DNA from: Nelumbo lutea
Lineage: Eukaryota; Streptophyta; Magnoliopsida; Proteales; Nelumbonaceae
Length of the DNA: 64,000 bases
Direction: 5' to 3'
Assembly (NCBI GenBank): GCA_022828595.1
Contig: JAKGHH010000002.1
Span: forward strand, 38,658,222-38,722,221
Part shown: positions 46,500 through 58,798 of the stretch, piece by piece
Position numbering within the stretch: position 1 is the first letter of the stretch
Layout: each line of letters starts with the position of its first letter
Program-made: the position numbers and the translations under genes
The notes under the pieces: model-generated
The model's input: the letters and a program-made list of their open reading frames with translations, nothing else
Database searches by the model: none
What the model was told of the DNA's origin: nothing

Positions 46500-48101
46500 T
46501 AGAGACAAAAGATACAGGGGCTATGTTCTCTGGTAAATCTTTGTATAACAGTTCCCACTTCAATCTCACCAAATGGAGCTTGGTTGGTTGTAGCGACAAA
46601 AGGACAAATGGATTCGGACATTGGTGGATCAAGTTCTTTGGAGTTCCCTTCACACTTGGAGCCTGTTGGTTTTCAAAGAGATTGACAACACAGTTGGAGG
46701 ATTTATCGAAGTAGACCCTTCTAACCTTTTTTGGAATAAGATAGATTCACTTTAGTTGATGGCTTGGAGTAGGTCCGTTCGAGACATCCCCAAGTTCTTT
46801 CTGCTAGAAGTATTAGACTCTTGCCTTTTGTTGAGAACTTGAGATTAACAATCGAAGATGCAATCTTCTCAACAGGAGAGCGGCATGGAGTTTCAGGCTC
46901 ACCTTCCAAAGTCTCACCAAACGGACATCCCGTTAATACCCAGGCGAGGTCTCAGCTTGGTTCTCGTTCAGGTGGTATTTCTCCAACGAAGGCCATTTCA
47001 CTCGACCCCCTCTATTTTGAACCTGCGGCTCTAGTCCATAGAATGGTTTCTCGCTATTGGAGATGTCGTAGACGCCGTCATCCATTATAGCTAAGGGTGG
47101 TGATGGAGTTGGCGGTCCTTCAGTCGTCCCCCCTCTAGGATCGATAAACCTCCAAATTATCCCTCTGCCTATGGCAGGAGATTCAAAATTCGAAATGGCT
47201 TTTTTTCTCAAGGAAAATATGATTTTGGAGTCGGGTCATGAAGATAACAGTTTGGTTCCAAACCTGACCAAGGTGGTTTCGGGTAACCTAAGCGCAGTGG
47301 AGGTATTTCTGTCTTCTATACTACATCCTTCGAATCCGATTTCACCTACCCTTTTGTCGATGAGGATTGGTTCCTCTTGGAATCATCTGGCATAGGTTCA
47401 AGCCCATCCTTGGGCCCATTTCCAGAGATTGTTGTGACTTGGAACCTTTGTCTATTTCTGTAGTAGAGGTTCCTCTCGATTCGGGAGGGTCCCCGGAATC
47501 TGTCCCATCTGCTCCGCCACTGTTGATGCTACCAAACAGCTGGTATCTGCTCAACACAATGGAGAAAGATTCCCAACAATTGGATAAGGCGTCGGAAGTG
47601 TGTGCCGGTCCTAGTAGCGTCGACAGTTTGGTTAAGAAGGCTATGCGTTTCAGGAAGTTGCTACGAGTAACATTCGCTAATGGGCAGAAAGCTCTTGCCC
47701 ATGAGTGGTTCAAAAACAAAGAGTTTTCAGCTCTTGTGCAGCTGATGTCCCAAGTGTATAGCTTTGTGTCGAAGAATTGGAGTGGACTCAGTTAACGAGG
47801 ATTCAAACTAGTCGTCTGGAAGTTTGGATTATCTTCCGGGTAGTAGGAAATCAAAAGAGTCTATCTCAGTTTACGATGTAAAAGTGGCTATACCTCCCAG
47901 TAGTTTGAGTAACGCTAGGCCTTCACAAAGTGTTTGGGGGAGAAGTAGAAGAGGAAGAGGGAGAGCTACGGTGTCAAGTTAGTTTTTCTAGGGAGCCTCG
48001 GTTTTTTATATTCTACAAGTTATGGATCGGTTGTTCTGTGGCTGTTGTTATTGTGGTTTTTTTTTCGACTTGGGCATCATCTCTATTTTGTCCAAGGTGA
48101 T
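46500..48101 (+). pseudogene. LINE ORF1 remnant (DUF4283-like)
   Basis: Frame 46523-46714 reads SLYNSSHFNLTKWSLVG then WWIKFFGVPFTLGA. After a shift it continues GGFIEVDPSNLFWNKIDS and RDIPKFFLLEVLDS, which together are the DUF4283-type domain of plant LINE ORF1 proteins. Later parts include 47367-47795 and a basic end (WGRSRRGRGRATVSS, stop near 47980). After a T/G-rich untranslated stretch it stops at the target site of the Copia element; its A-rich tail is found on the other side at 59366-59412. No ORF2 (endonuclease/RT) is present, so this is an internally deleted or retroposed derivative. Confidence 0.7.
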
Positions 48102-48106
48102 GTCCT

Positions 48107-48682
48107 TGTTAGAACTGATTCAGTCAAGAGTTCATGGTGGCTTGAGATGAATCAGATATTGGGACCCAATGGTGTCTAGAGCTAGCTGCTGAAATGGCAA
48201 ATTGGTTCTAAAACCCACGTAAGGCTCCCACTGAGAGGGAGTGCATGATTTCACCGTTAACAGTTTGCAAAAGCAAGGGTTGATGGAGCCTCTGGTTTTT
48301 TAAATCCTTAACCCTGAAGGAAGGCCCCTCTCTAGGCAGTTTAGGCTCTATAAATAGAACCCCATACACACACACTAGCCATCCATCGATTGTGAGCAAC
48401 CATGACTAGAGAGAAGAGTCTTTCTATTTGCTATGTTTTGATTTTGTAGTTCAACAGAGAAAGAGGTGTTCTCTGGTTCTACTTCTTGTAGAAAGAGAAA
48501 AATAGAAGGTCACGAAGCCAAAGAGGTGTTTTTGAAGCTCTCTAATATCGGAATAGAGCCATGGGTGCCACCTTTGCCTCAATATCTCAAGGTCGATGGT
48601 TCTTTGCTTCAGTTCGTTTCTAAAGCTTAGATTGATCCTATGATGCTTCTTTCATGTCTAGAAGTCATCCTGAATCCTAACA
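48107..48682 (+). repeat. Copia 5' LTR
   Basis: Begins TGTTAGAACTGATTCAG and ends TAACA. Contains TCTATAAATAGAACCCC (near 48348), a likely TATA box, and an ACACACACACTAGCC stretch also present in the 3' LTR. Confidence 0.9.
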
Positions 48683-48684
48683 AT

Positions 48685-48695
48685 TGGTATCAGAG
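48685..48695 (+). other. Primer-binding site, initiator tRNA-Met type
   Basis: TGGTATCAGAG, two bases after the LTR, is the usual Copia primer site complementary to the 3' end of initiator methionine tRNA. Confidence 0.85.
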
Positions 48696-49895
48696 TAGCT
48701 CTATCTATGTCCTAAAATGGATTAAAATTTTCTATTTCTTCTCTGTTTTGAAATTTTTTCAAATCTGAAAATCGCTAGATTTTGGCCGTTTTTGGCCGGT
48801 TTTTTGCCGAAAAAAGACTCCTAGGTGATCGGTGACAACGTGCAGACTGATGGCCATTGACTGGCCACCCTGAACACCTTCTTGATGCTGTTGTGTTAGC
48901 TCAACAGAGTGAACACTGTAGCACCTAAATTTGGGTGAAGAAGATGAAGTTCGAGGGTCGGGAGACCCAGATACCCAACCCATTTAACTTACACCTAGTT
49001 ATTTCGGTTTGATCTGGTCTGACCCGATCCAGTCTAATTGGACCTGATGCATTAGGTTCTTGGTTTGAATCAATTCAAATTCACACAACTCGGATTGGCA
49101 ATGTCATAACCAATTCGGTCTGAATCTAGTTTAGGCCAGTTCAACCCAACAGACTATGACAGCGTCACAATTACGTAACCGACTCGAGGGGCTTTTGAAC
49201 TCCAATTTGGCTGAACTCCAATATGCATATCAGTAATTGATCTGTCAGTTCACTATCATACTGATAATTTCTAAAGGTCGATTTAGGGGGTTTTCGACCT
49301 CGGATTTGGCTGAAATTTTGAGGGATCATAAAGGACCCTATTTTTTATATTTTTTTCAAATTTTCGTTCAAAACTAATCTATGGATATGCATATTTCATT
49401 ATGGTTTAATGATGATTCTACTAGTTTTGACAAATTTGCATAATTATTTATCAGTTTTGAAATGCCTGCTATTTTCTCTCTTGAAAAGGCATGTGATAAT
49501 GACTATTATTCATGTATAAGACTTATATTTATTTGGGGTATGATTGTGAAGTTCTCCTCCATAAATAAGCCATATAATGGGTAGTGGATCGACCCATTAT
49601 AAATATGCTTTTTTGAATAGTTAAGAGTGGAATGGAAAGATTAAATAAGGGGTTTTACTTGGAGAAACTTGTAACCCAACAGTGATGGGCTTACCAACCG
49701 ACAGAATCACTTACTTAGTCTAGACCATTGAAATCATTTGTAGAATTATTATTCAAACCAACTGAGGAAAAATATTCTACATTGTTCTAGGGTCAAGACC
49801 AAATCAGGATTATATAATGGTTTTGATGAGATCTAACTGATAATTATCCCATTTTGAGTTAGATTATTGATATATGTGTTTGTACTTTATATGGC
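48696..49895 (+). other. Copia 5' untranslated region
   Basis: About 1.2 kb between the primer site and the gag. A GGTCTGACCCGATCC-rich segment (48990-49150) may be a small insertion. No coding sequence recognised. Confidence 0.45.
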
Positions 49896-50715
49896 ATGAC
49901 ATTTTTTTGTGCACTTATTATGAAACTTGCAATTGTTAATCCAGCCATGGTTACTAGTTATCTATCTGGTATTGAAATGTTAATTGGTATAAACTTTAAC
50001 CAGTTGAAGGACCAAACTATGATTGTTCTAGGGTGCATAGAACTAGATATTTCAATTAAGGTGGAAAAACCCATTAAAATCACTGGTGACAGTACTAGTG
50101 AGTAAAAGGCACTTTATGAAAAGTGAGAATGTTTAAATCGCATGAGTCTTATGATCATAAGAGGCACCATTTTCACTACGACCTGTGGTGCAATTCCTAA
50201 AAAGGAAAGAGCAATGGATTATTTAAAAGCAATAGAAGAACACTTTACTAGCTCCACTAAAACATTAGCAAGTACCCTCATGACCAAAACGATTACCATG
50301 AAGTATGATGGTCGCAGTGGAGTACGTGAGCACACTATGAAAATGGGTGACATGGCAAACCAGCTAAAAGAAATGGATATTGAAGTATCTAAAGGATTCC
50401 TTGTGCATTTCATTATGACTTCTCTTCCTGCACAATTTGGTCCATTTAAGATCAACTACAATATGCAGAAAGAGAAATGGAAGATGAGCGAGACGATTGC
50501 CATGTGTGTTCAAGAAGAAGAATGGCTTAAAAGTAAATGCCTGAAAGTGGTCACCTAACCACTAGACCACATAAGAAACACTTCAGGAAGAAAGGGTAAA
50601 AGAAGGGCAAAGAAAAGGTTGTAGCTGTGGCAGGCGGGGATCATAAAGCACGTTGCTTCTTCTATAAAAGGAAGGAACACGTAAAAAAAGAATGCCCCAA
50701 ATATATGGCATGGCT
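49896..50715 (+). pseudogene. Copia gag (UBN2 type) with zinc knuckle, broken
   Basis: Pieces at 49896-50105 and 50142-50558 share a frame (MLIGINFNQLKDQTMIVLG, later MSLMIIRGTIF and SLPAQFGPFKINYNMQKEKW), the Copia capsid domain. A stop at 50105 and a frameshift after 50558 break it. The knuckle CFFYKRKEHVKKECPKY has lost one cysteine (a Y where the second C should be) and the usual glycine-histidine spacing is altered, so RNA binding is unlikely. Confidence 0.85.
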
Positions 50716-53536
50716 CGACAAGAAAGGTAAGAATTCTACCTTTATGATTTTTGAATCCTATCTAGTTAGCGCACGGCCTAACACATGGTGGGTGGATATA
50801 AGCATTGCAAATGTCACGATTTCCCTATAGGGCTATCTGTCAAGCTAACGGATGCATAAGGGAGAACACACCATAGCTGTTGGCAATGGAATAGAGGTAG
50901 ATGTTGATGCCGTAGGGACATATTGTCTCATTTTGGATATTAACTTTCATCTAAACTTAGTAGATACATTATATGTACCTACATTTAAAAGAAACCTTAT
51001 TTCAGTTCCTCAACCTGATTGTTTTAGTTTTGAATTTAAGTTTAAGAATAAAAGTTTCACTCTATTCCATGATTCTATTAAAGTTGGGTGTGGTATGTTA
51101 TGCGATAATTTTTATATGATTAATTTGCACCATATTTTTTCTTATAGCCCATATAGCTTTCACAATAACTATATGGTCTAAAATAAAAGAAATTGAGTGA
51201 ATGAGAATCCATCTATTCTGTGGCATAAAAGATTAGGCCACATTTCTAGAGGAATAATGGAACGTCTCACAAATGATGGAGTCCTCAATTCATTGAATTA
51301 TTCTAACTCTGACATGTGTGCGGATTGCACAAAGGGAAAGTTCACTAAGACCACTAAGAAGGGAGCCACAAAATGTGTAGAGTTACTAAAAATGATACAC
51401 ACAAATATTTGTAGACCACCATTCTCCTACTATGGGAGGACACAAATACTTCATAACCTTTATATATGATTTCTCCAAATACAGTTGTGTATCTGATTCA
51501 TGAGAAATCAAAGGCACTTGATGTATTTAAGATCTTCAAGTCAGAAACCAAAAATCAACTCAATAAGAAGATCAAAAGTATACAATCTGATAAAGGAGGT
51601 GAATATTATAATAAATACATTGAAACATGTCAAAACCTAAGAGCCTTTGCCTTGTTTCTACGAGAACATGGGATTGTTGCAAACTACACCATGCCAAGTA
51701 TACCTGAGCATAATGGAGTAGCAGAGCAATGAAATCATACTCTTATAAATGTGGTAAGAAGTATGTTGTGTAATTCAAATTTACTTGAGCATTCATGGGG
51801 TGAAGCCTTAAAGACTAGTAGGAAACCCAAATTGCGATGCTTACAAGTTTAAGGTTGTCCAGATGAGGTAAAAGTTTACAATCCACAATCAGGTAAACTA
51901 GATCCCAAAATAGTTACTGGTTATTTTATTGGTTACCCTAAAAGATCTAAGGGTTATAGGTTCTTTTGCCCTACTTTGAATACTAGAGTTGTGGAATCTA
52001 AGAAAGCCAAATTTCTAGAATTTGGAAATTCTAGTGGGACCTCTGGACCCAAGCAGATCACCTTCCAAAAAAATCTGATGATCATACCTATACCAGTCAT
52101 ACAAGAAAGAGTTATACCAGTTGAAACTCTTGAGACTAATACACAAGTTGTCCAGAATAATGAAATTACTGAAAATACAACACCAATAGAACAAATCCCA
52201 CTAAGAAGATCTCAAAGAGTCTAAAGATTGGCAATATCAAATGACTATAAAGTCTATGCAAATGAGTATGAGCATGAATTGAATTTGAAAAATGATCTTG
52301 TATCATTTGTTGAGATCATCAACTCAAGGGAATCAACTCATTGGTTACAAGCCATGAAGGATGAGTTAGAATCCATGAAAAACAATGATGTCTGGGATCT
52401 CATTATTCTACTTGAGGACGTCAAGCCAAAAAGTTGTAACAATGATGTCTAGGTCATTGCAAAATGATACACTTAGAAATAAGGAATAAACTATATAAAG
52501 ACATTCTCTCTAGTATCAAAGAAAGATCTCATTTAGGATAGTCATGGCCCTAGTTGCTCTTTTTGATCTAGAACTACATTAGATAGATGTCAAGACAGCC
52601 TTTCTAAATGGTGGTTTGCATGAAGAAGTCTACATGCAACAATTGGAAGGTTTTGAAGTAGACTACAAAAAATGTTTAATCTGTAAATTGAAAAAAAAAA
52701 TCCATTTATAGTTTGAAGCAGGCATCTTGCTAGTGGTACCTAAAATTCCATAATATTTTGTATAATTGTGGATTTCATGAAAATATTATTGACTAATGTA
52801 TATACCTGAAGGTCAATTGGAGCAGTTATATCATCTTGACCTTATATGTTGATGATATCTTGCTTGCTAGTAATAATTTTGCAATGTTACACGAGACCAA
52901 AATTTTTTATCAAATAATTTTGATATAAAGGATCTAAGTGAAGCTTCTTATGTTTTAGGCATTAATATTTTCTGAGATTGGTCTCGTAGTATCCTGGGTC
53001 CAAAATGCATATATAGAAAATGTGCTTAAAAGGTTCAACATGCAAAATTGTGCTAGCACTTCTATCCCTATGGTAAAAGGAGATAAGTTTGGTTTGCTTC
53101 AATGCCCTAAGAACCGGTTAGAACAAGAGTAGATGAGTAATGTTCCCTATGCATCAGCTATGGGAAGTCTTATGTACACAGGCGTGTGTACCCATCCTGA
53201 TATAGCATTTATTGTTGCAATGCTTGAAACATACCAAAAGAATTTTGGTATCGACCATTAGAAGGCAGACAAGAAAACCATGCCTTATTTTACAGGGGAC
53301 TAAGGGTTATATGCTCACTTATAAGTATTCAAAAAACCTAGAGGTCATAGGGTATACAAATTCTGACTTTATTGGATGTCGGGATACTCGTGCATCTATA
53401 TCTAGTTATATCTTCATAATGGCGGGAGGGCCTATTTCATGGAGAAGTGCAAAACAAACTGCAAGGATTATATCATCTACTATGGAAGTAGAATTCATAA
53501 CCTATTATGTGGCAACCAGTCATGCCATACGGTTGC
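50716..53536 (+). pseudogene. Copia pol: protease, integrase, RT, RNase H (first part)
   Basis: After WWVD the protease active site DSGA is replaced (DISI), and VPTFKRNLISV follows. The integrase region starts LWHKRLGHISRGIMERL (51221) with the C..C pair (DMCADC), then an SDKGGEYY core (near 51595) and EHNGVAEQ. RT pieces are at 52228-52950 (DVKTAFLNGGLHEEVYM near 52590, YVDDILLAS near 52850). The RNase H piece (GYTNSDFIGCRDTRASISSY near 53362) breaks off at 53536, where a second LTR element is inserted. Stops and at least one frameshift (near 51460) lie between the pieces. Confidence 0.9.
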
Positions 53537-54110
53537 TGATGTTGCTCAGTCCAAGGTTGTGCATGAACTAAGGACAGCAACCAAATAGTCTTTGCTAATA
53601 GGGTGGGGTTGAGCTATAAGGACGAGACCGCACTTCAAGACCTGTGATCAAGAAAGGAGGAGATAGAGGCCTTAGAAGTTATCCCCGAGTAGGTACTCCG
53701 ACGCTCCAAGTCAATAGGATGTGATGGATGGTCGGGCCAAGATATAGGGATGCTGGTTCAAGCTAATTAGTAGTATGGGCGTTAGAAGTTGGGGATCCGT
53801 TACCTCGAGCATGGAGTACCTTTTTATAGCCAAAGATCCGTGTCCTAATCGGATTGGACTTTCAGGGTTGTCGGGATGAGGTTAGCTGCCAAGGTATTTG
53901 GGATAGAGTCCCATTCCCCAACGGAGTCATCTTACTTATTCCTCTTTATCCGTAGTTGTTCTCATCCACATGACATGTAGTTGACATGGCTAAAAGGAGA
54001 AGATGGGGGGCCACCATAATAGCATAGCTCGGCCGAGCTATGCCGACATGGCCAGGCGATAACTAGGTGGCCACATGTCTCGTAGGGCTAGCTCAGCCAT
54101 GACCCGAACA
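53537..54110 (-). repeat. 3' LTR of the nested element
   Basis: 574 bp, matching 57543-58130. Contains a TATAAAAA box (53828-53821) on the minus strand and a CGGCCGAGCTATGCCG palindromic block near 54030. Confidence 0.9.
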
Positions 54111-54124
54111 CCACTCCCCCAGTT
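54111..54124 (-). other. Polypurine tract of the nested element
   Basis: On the minus strand AACTGGGGGAGTGG ends directly at the LTR start TGTTCGGG: the plus-strand primer site for this element, confirming its orientation. Confidence 0.8.
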
Positions 54125-54899
54125 TTGAAGTCAAGGAATGAAGTAGTCCAATTCGTTCTTCAGTTGAAGAACTTCAAGTTGATGTCTGGATGGGCGTCTG
54201 GCCTCTTTGGTGTTCCTCGACGCCTATCACAATCTTGAGAACTGGGCAATATGGAACGTGGCCGAGGAATCTTCCCATCGTCAGCTATAAAACTCTAAGA
54301 GCTCTGACTTTGGAATCTGAACACCACTCCCCCAATTCTGAAGCCGAGGAGGGGGGTGCCTGATCCAAAGTGTTGCGTGGTTGCATAGCTCGGCAAAGTG
54401 CCAAGGTGTCAAACTGAGCTTCCAGATCCATCCTCCTAGTGGAGCCGAGGAACAGCTCTGATTCCAAGTGGAAGTCGAGCTTCTGTACCGTGGTGATGCT
54501 CGACCATGGTGTGCCAAGCTTTGGAGTTGGGTCTAAATTTTGGAGTTGAGGCCTCTATGATGCTCGGCCATGATGCGTTGAGCTTCTAAAGTTGGGGCTT
54601 AGCTTAGTCGTATGTCGAGGAAAGGCTTTTTGCTATAGGTCGGAGGTCGAGCTTCAGAGTTGAGGTTGTGATGCTCAACCATGTGGCACCGAGCTATGGA
54701 GACGGGGCCCTTGGGGGTGCCGAGTTGTGGAATTGATGCCATTGCGATGCTCGGTTATGACTTGCCGAGCTCTAAAGTTGAGGGCCCCCAGGTGCTGAGC
54801 TTTTGTGATGTTCGAGGGCCTATAGGTGTCAAGCTTGTTGTGATGTTTGGTTGTGGCTTGCCTATCTTCAAAGCTGAGGGCCTCACAGGTGTCGACCTT
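54125..54899 (-). other. Interior of the nested element between PPT and minisatellite
   Basis: Contains GAGCT/CGAGG-rich sequence that looks like older, scrambled versions of the 57-bp unit (CCGAGGAACAGCTC, CGAGCTTC). Several frames stay open but have no known domain. Confidence 0.4.
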
Positions 54900-56190
54900 C
54901 GGAGTCTGAGGAAGGTGTTGAGCTTTGATGTCTAGGTCTCTCTGAGGCTCGGTAGCGTAGTGCCGAGGAGGGTGCTGATCTTTGGAGTATGCGCCTCTCC
55001 GAATTCTGGTAGCATCGCACCGAGGAAGGTGTTGAGCTTCAAAGTCTGGGTCCCTCCAATGCTCGGTAGTGCAGTGCCGAGCTTCGGAGTCTACTCCTCT
55101 CCAAAGCCAAGTAGCGTCGCGCCGAGGAAGGTTCCAAGCTTCGAAGTCTAGGTCTCTCCGAGGCTCGATAGCGCTACATCGAGGAAGGGGGTGAGCTTCG
55201 AAATTCATGCCTCTCCAAGGCTCTGTAGCACTACATTGAGGAAGGTGTTGAGCTTCAAAGTTTGGGTCTCTCTGAGGCTCGGTAGCGCAATGTCGAGGAT
55301 GGTTCCAAGCTTTGAAGTCTGGGTCTCTCTAAAGTTCGGTAGTGCTACACCGAGGAAGGTGTCAAGCTTCAAAGTCTAGGTGTCTTCGAGGCTTAGTAGC
55401 GTAGTGCCTAGTTTCGAAGTCTGGGTCTCTCCGAGGCTCAGTAGCATAGTGTCGAGCTTCAAAGTTTGTGCCTTTCCGAAGCCATGTAGCATTGCACCGA
55501 GGAAGGTTTTGAGCTTCGAAGTCTGGGTCTCTTTGAGGCTCGGTAGCGCTACGCCGAGGAAGGTGTTGAGATTCGGAGCCTACGCCTCACTGAGGCTCGA
55601 TAGCACTACATTGAGGAAGGTGTCAAGCTTCAAAGTTTCGGTCTATCCCAAGCTCGATAGCGCAATGCCGAGGAAGGTGTTGAGCTTCAGAGCCTACACC
55701 TCTCCGATGCTTTGCCGAGGAAAGTTTCGAGCTTCAAATTCTGAGTCTCTCCGAAGCTCGATAGCGTTGCATCGAGGAAGGTGTCAAGCATCAAAATCTA
55801 GGTCTCTTCGATGCTCGGTAGCACAATGCCAAGGAAGGTGTCGAGCTTCGGGGTCTGTGCCTCTTCAAGGCTCAGTAGCGCTATGCTGAAAAAGGTGTCG
55901 AGCTTCCAAGTATGGGTCTCTCTAATGTTTGGTAGCGCAATGCCGAGGAAGGTTCCGAGCTTCGGGGTCTGCACCTCTCCGAGGCTCGGTAGCACTGCAC
56001 TGAGAAAGGTGTCGAGCTTCAAAGTCAGGGTCTCTCCGAGGCTCGGTAGCATAGTGCCAAGGAAGGTGCCGAGCTTCGGAGTCTGCACCTCTCTGATGCC
56101 CCACTGAGGAAGGTTCTGAGCTTCGAAGTTTGGGTCTCTCTGAGGCTCGGTAGTGCTACGTCGAGGAAGGTGTTGAGTTGTTGGGCCGAA
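54900..56190 (-). repeat. 57-bp minisatellite, about 20 units
   Basis: The unit runs GAGGAAGGTGTTGAGCTTC, then AAAGTCTGGGTCTCTCCG, AGGCTCGGTAGC and GCAATGCC: 57 bp, that is 19 codons. Some units are truncated (lacking the GAGGAAGGTG part, for instance near 55080 and 55410). Because 57 is a multiple of three, the frames stay open over long stretches on both strands, giving on the element's own strand repeats such as ATEPRRDLDFEARHLPR. Whether any is translated is unknown. Confidence 0.85.
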
Positions 56191-57542
56191 CTCCCTTAAT
56201 GTTGCACCGAGGATGGACTCTCTATTCTTGGACTGAGGAACTTGTAGCTTAAGTTTCGGAATCCAAACACCACTCCCCTAGTTCCGAAGTCGAAGGGTGG
56301 AGTGCTCGGCCGAAGTGTAGTGCGGCTTCCCTTGGTCAGCATTGCTGTCGATTTCCCTGCCGAGGATTGAACAGTTGGGGTTACTCTTAGAATTTTGTCT
56401 TCTTTTGTCTTTTTCTTCTTTGATAGCTCAGTATGTCGAGCTTTAACCTACTGTACTGATGGCTTAACTTAATGAAACAGTTTTGTTCTGAACTTGTGTG
56501 CATACATACAAGTTGGTTCCTCTGCCTTACCTTGGTCGAGGTCTGGGGTTGACCAAGATCTTTACTCTCCGGCTAGTGGGGCCAGAGTATATTCCAAGGT
56601 CTCATCTTTGGGACACTCAGTTTCTGGTCTCGAGAGCCTTTGGGGCCCCCGTGGGTCAGTCGTTGTTCAGCTGGCTCTCCAATGTTTTGTCGCCGAATAC
56701 GGAGTACGATGACCATCCTCTGGCCTTGGAGGCAGGAGTGATCTTCTCCGATTTGGACTCTGGTCGTTGATCAGCCGAGTCAGATGTTCGGCTATACGCT
56801 GTCGAGCTAGCTACTATCTATGCGCTAAGGGCTCGAGTCGTTATAGGCCAGCTAAGTCAGTTTTCTTAGTTAGTGATACTCTACCGAGCTTTGTGCCATG
56901 CCCGCTAGTAGGTCAACCGATTCAGTGCAATGTGTCGTGTGTGCGTCGATCAGTCAATTGTGTAGTGTGGCTATGTAGAACGGCTGTGTAGCACAACTAT
57001 GTAGTGCAGCTGTGTAGAGTGGTAGTGTTGTGCGGCTGTGTAGCGCGATTGTGTAGTGCAGTGTAGGGCGATTGTGTAGTGCAGCTGTGTAGTGCGGCTA
57101 TGTGTGTGGTTGCCAGGCTCACGGGAGCGGGCCATGGAGGCAAACTGCCTTATTGTGTCTTGCTTCTCATGCTTGGACCGCACTCCCCTCCTTTCCGACC
57201 GATACATTTTGGGGTCCTCAGGATGAGGATCATCCTTCATACGCGTTAGGGATGGGGGGATGGCCCGGAAGGGTGGTGTCACGTATCCTAGTGTTTGCAT
57301 CATCTTGAAGATCTTATCAACTCTCTTGCATTGCTCGGAACTTTACAAGATCAACCGCGGTTGGAGGCTGTGGAATTTCTTGATGCGAAGGGCTGCGATG
57401 CCAAGATTCCCAAGATGGGGATCAGCTTGTTGATTGTTCAGACTAGTTCTTGGGCATCTTGATCACTTTCTTGATTGTGCAGTGAGGAATGAAAGATTTT
57501 TGAGAAAGGCTTTTTGTGTGTTTCCCATAGACAGCGCCAATC
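56191..57542 (-). other. Interior of the nested element, leader side
   Basis: From the primer site inward (minus strand): leader to about 57310, an open frame 57303-56971 of 110 residues, and a second repeat zone at about 56960-57110 (GTGTAGTGCGGC-type units of roughly 18-20 bp). On the + strand, 56498-56770 is open for 90 codons; I do not recognise it. Possibly a reduced gag leader, but no domain is visible. Confidence 0.45.
57531..57540 (-). other. Primer-binding site of the nested element
   Basis: TTGGCGCTGT on the minus strand, two bases inside the right LTR, as in plant Gypsy elements whose leader starts with TGGCGCC-like sequence. Confidence 0.7.
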
Positions 57543-58130
57543 TGATGCTACTCAATCCAAGGTTGTGCACGAACTGAGGACAACAACCAGATAGTCCTTG
57601 CTAATAGGGGCCGAGCTACAAGGACGAGGCTGCACTCCATGACCTATGATCAAGAAAAGAGGAGTCAGAGGCCTGAGGAGTTATCCCTGGGTAGGTACTC
57701 CGACGCTCAAGTCAATAGGACATGATGGATGGACGGGCTGAGCTATAGGGATCCTAGTCCGAGCTAAGTAGTATGGGTGATAGAAGTTGAGGATCCCTTA
57801 CCTCGAGCATGGAGTACCTTTTTATAGCTGAAGATCCGTGTCCTAGTCGGATTGGGCTTACAGGATTGTCGGGATGAGGTTAGCTTTCAAGGTATTCGAG
57901 ATAGAGTCCCATTCCTCAGCCGAGTCGTCTTCCTTATTCCTCTTTATCTGTAGTTGTGCTCATCCACGTGATGTGTAGTTGACGTGGTTGAAAGGACAAG
58001 ATGGGGGGGGGGTACCATAATAGCGTAGCTCGATCGAGTTATGCCAACGTGGCCGAGCTATGCTGACGTGGTCAGGCAATAACTAGGTGGCCACGTGCCT
58101 CGCAGGGCTAGCTTAGCCATGACTTGAACA
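57543..58130 (-). repeat. 5' LTR of the nested element
   Basis: 588 bp, the partner of 53537-54110 and clearly similar throughout. TATAAA lies on the minus strand near 57826-57819. It has a G run near 58003 that the other LTR has only in part. Confidence 0.9.
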
Positions 58131-58135
58131 GTTGC

Positions 58136-58445
58136 ATAATTTTATCTTAGGTCTTTGGGTAGTGCACTTGATTCAGAAACCAATGAGGACTTATTGTGAT
58201 AATGTTGTTGTCATGTTTTCTCAAAGAATAACAAGACAATAACAAGGTTGGAGCACATTGACATCAAGTTCCTCGTTGTGAGGAAAAAGGGTTCAGGACC
58301 AAATTGTGTCAATAGAACTAGTAGTACTACACTCATGCTAGCAGGTCCATTAACAAAAGGACTTCCACCTAAGCTCTTTTTGGAGCATGTAGTGCGCATA
58401 GGGTTGGTGGACAGTTTTGATAAGTTGGATTTCTATCGAGTGTAA
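58136..58445 (+). pseudogene. Copia RNase H, second part
   Basis: Continues the domain cut at 53536: reading on across one copy of GTTGC keeps the same frame for about 17 codons. Then MFSKN, EHIDIKFLVVR and PLTKGLPPKLFLEHV mark the RNase H end and pol tail, with stop at 58445. A few shifts are present near 58190. Confidence 0.85.
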
Positions 58446-58798
58446 TAGTTCTTATTGACACCATGATATATGATCACAACAAAGTTACTAATTCTGATAA
58501 ACATATCTCTATCTTTACTCTCAATTTAAATGTGTACACATAATGTAAGACAGAGACACGTGGGTCATGCTTAGGTTGTCTAAGCATTATAAGTAGTTTG
58601 TTCATGTTTGTTGAAGTTGCTAACTCTATAACCATCAGTGGTTCTGAGTCAAATTGATAGAACTCAAGTGACCTTGATGATTTGGGGATAGTCATTTCAA
58701 TTGAACGGAACGGATACCCTTAGGTTAATTAACTATACTAGGTCATTAATGGACATATTAAGTTAAATAGAAAGATTCATCTCAACCAAGTTGAAGAT

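Larger units (their letters stand above)
53537..58130 (-). mobile_element. Non-autonomous LTR retroelement nested in the Copia
   Basis: LTRs at 58130-57543 (5') and 54110-53537 (3') begin TG and end CA. The 5-bp target duplications GTTGC (53532-53536, 58131-58135) are identical. Minus orientation is shown three ways: a primer site TTGGCGCTGT directly after the right LTR, a polypurine tract (ACTGGGGGAGTGG) before the left LTR, and TATAAAAA in both LTRs on the minus strand. The internal part (3.4 kb) has no protease, RT or integrase, so it must use the machinery of another element; the primer site and leader resemble Gypsy elements of Tat type. Most of the interior is tandem repeat. Confidence 0.95.

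Noticed and set aside
54675..56107. Several long open frames in the 57-bp array as protein genes
   Set aside because: Frames are open on both strands because the unit is a multiple of three; there is no way to choose a coding strand from sequence alone.
54900..56190. CRISPR array
   Set aside because: Units are contiguous and all alike, with no unique spacers, inside a plant LTR element.
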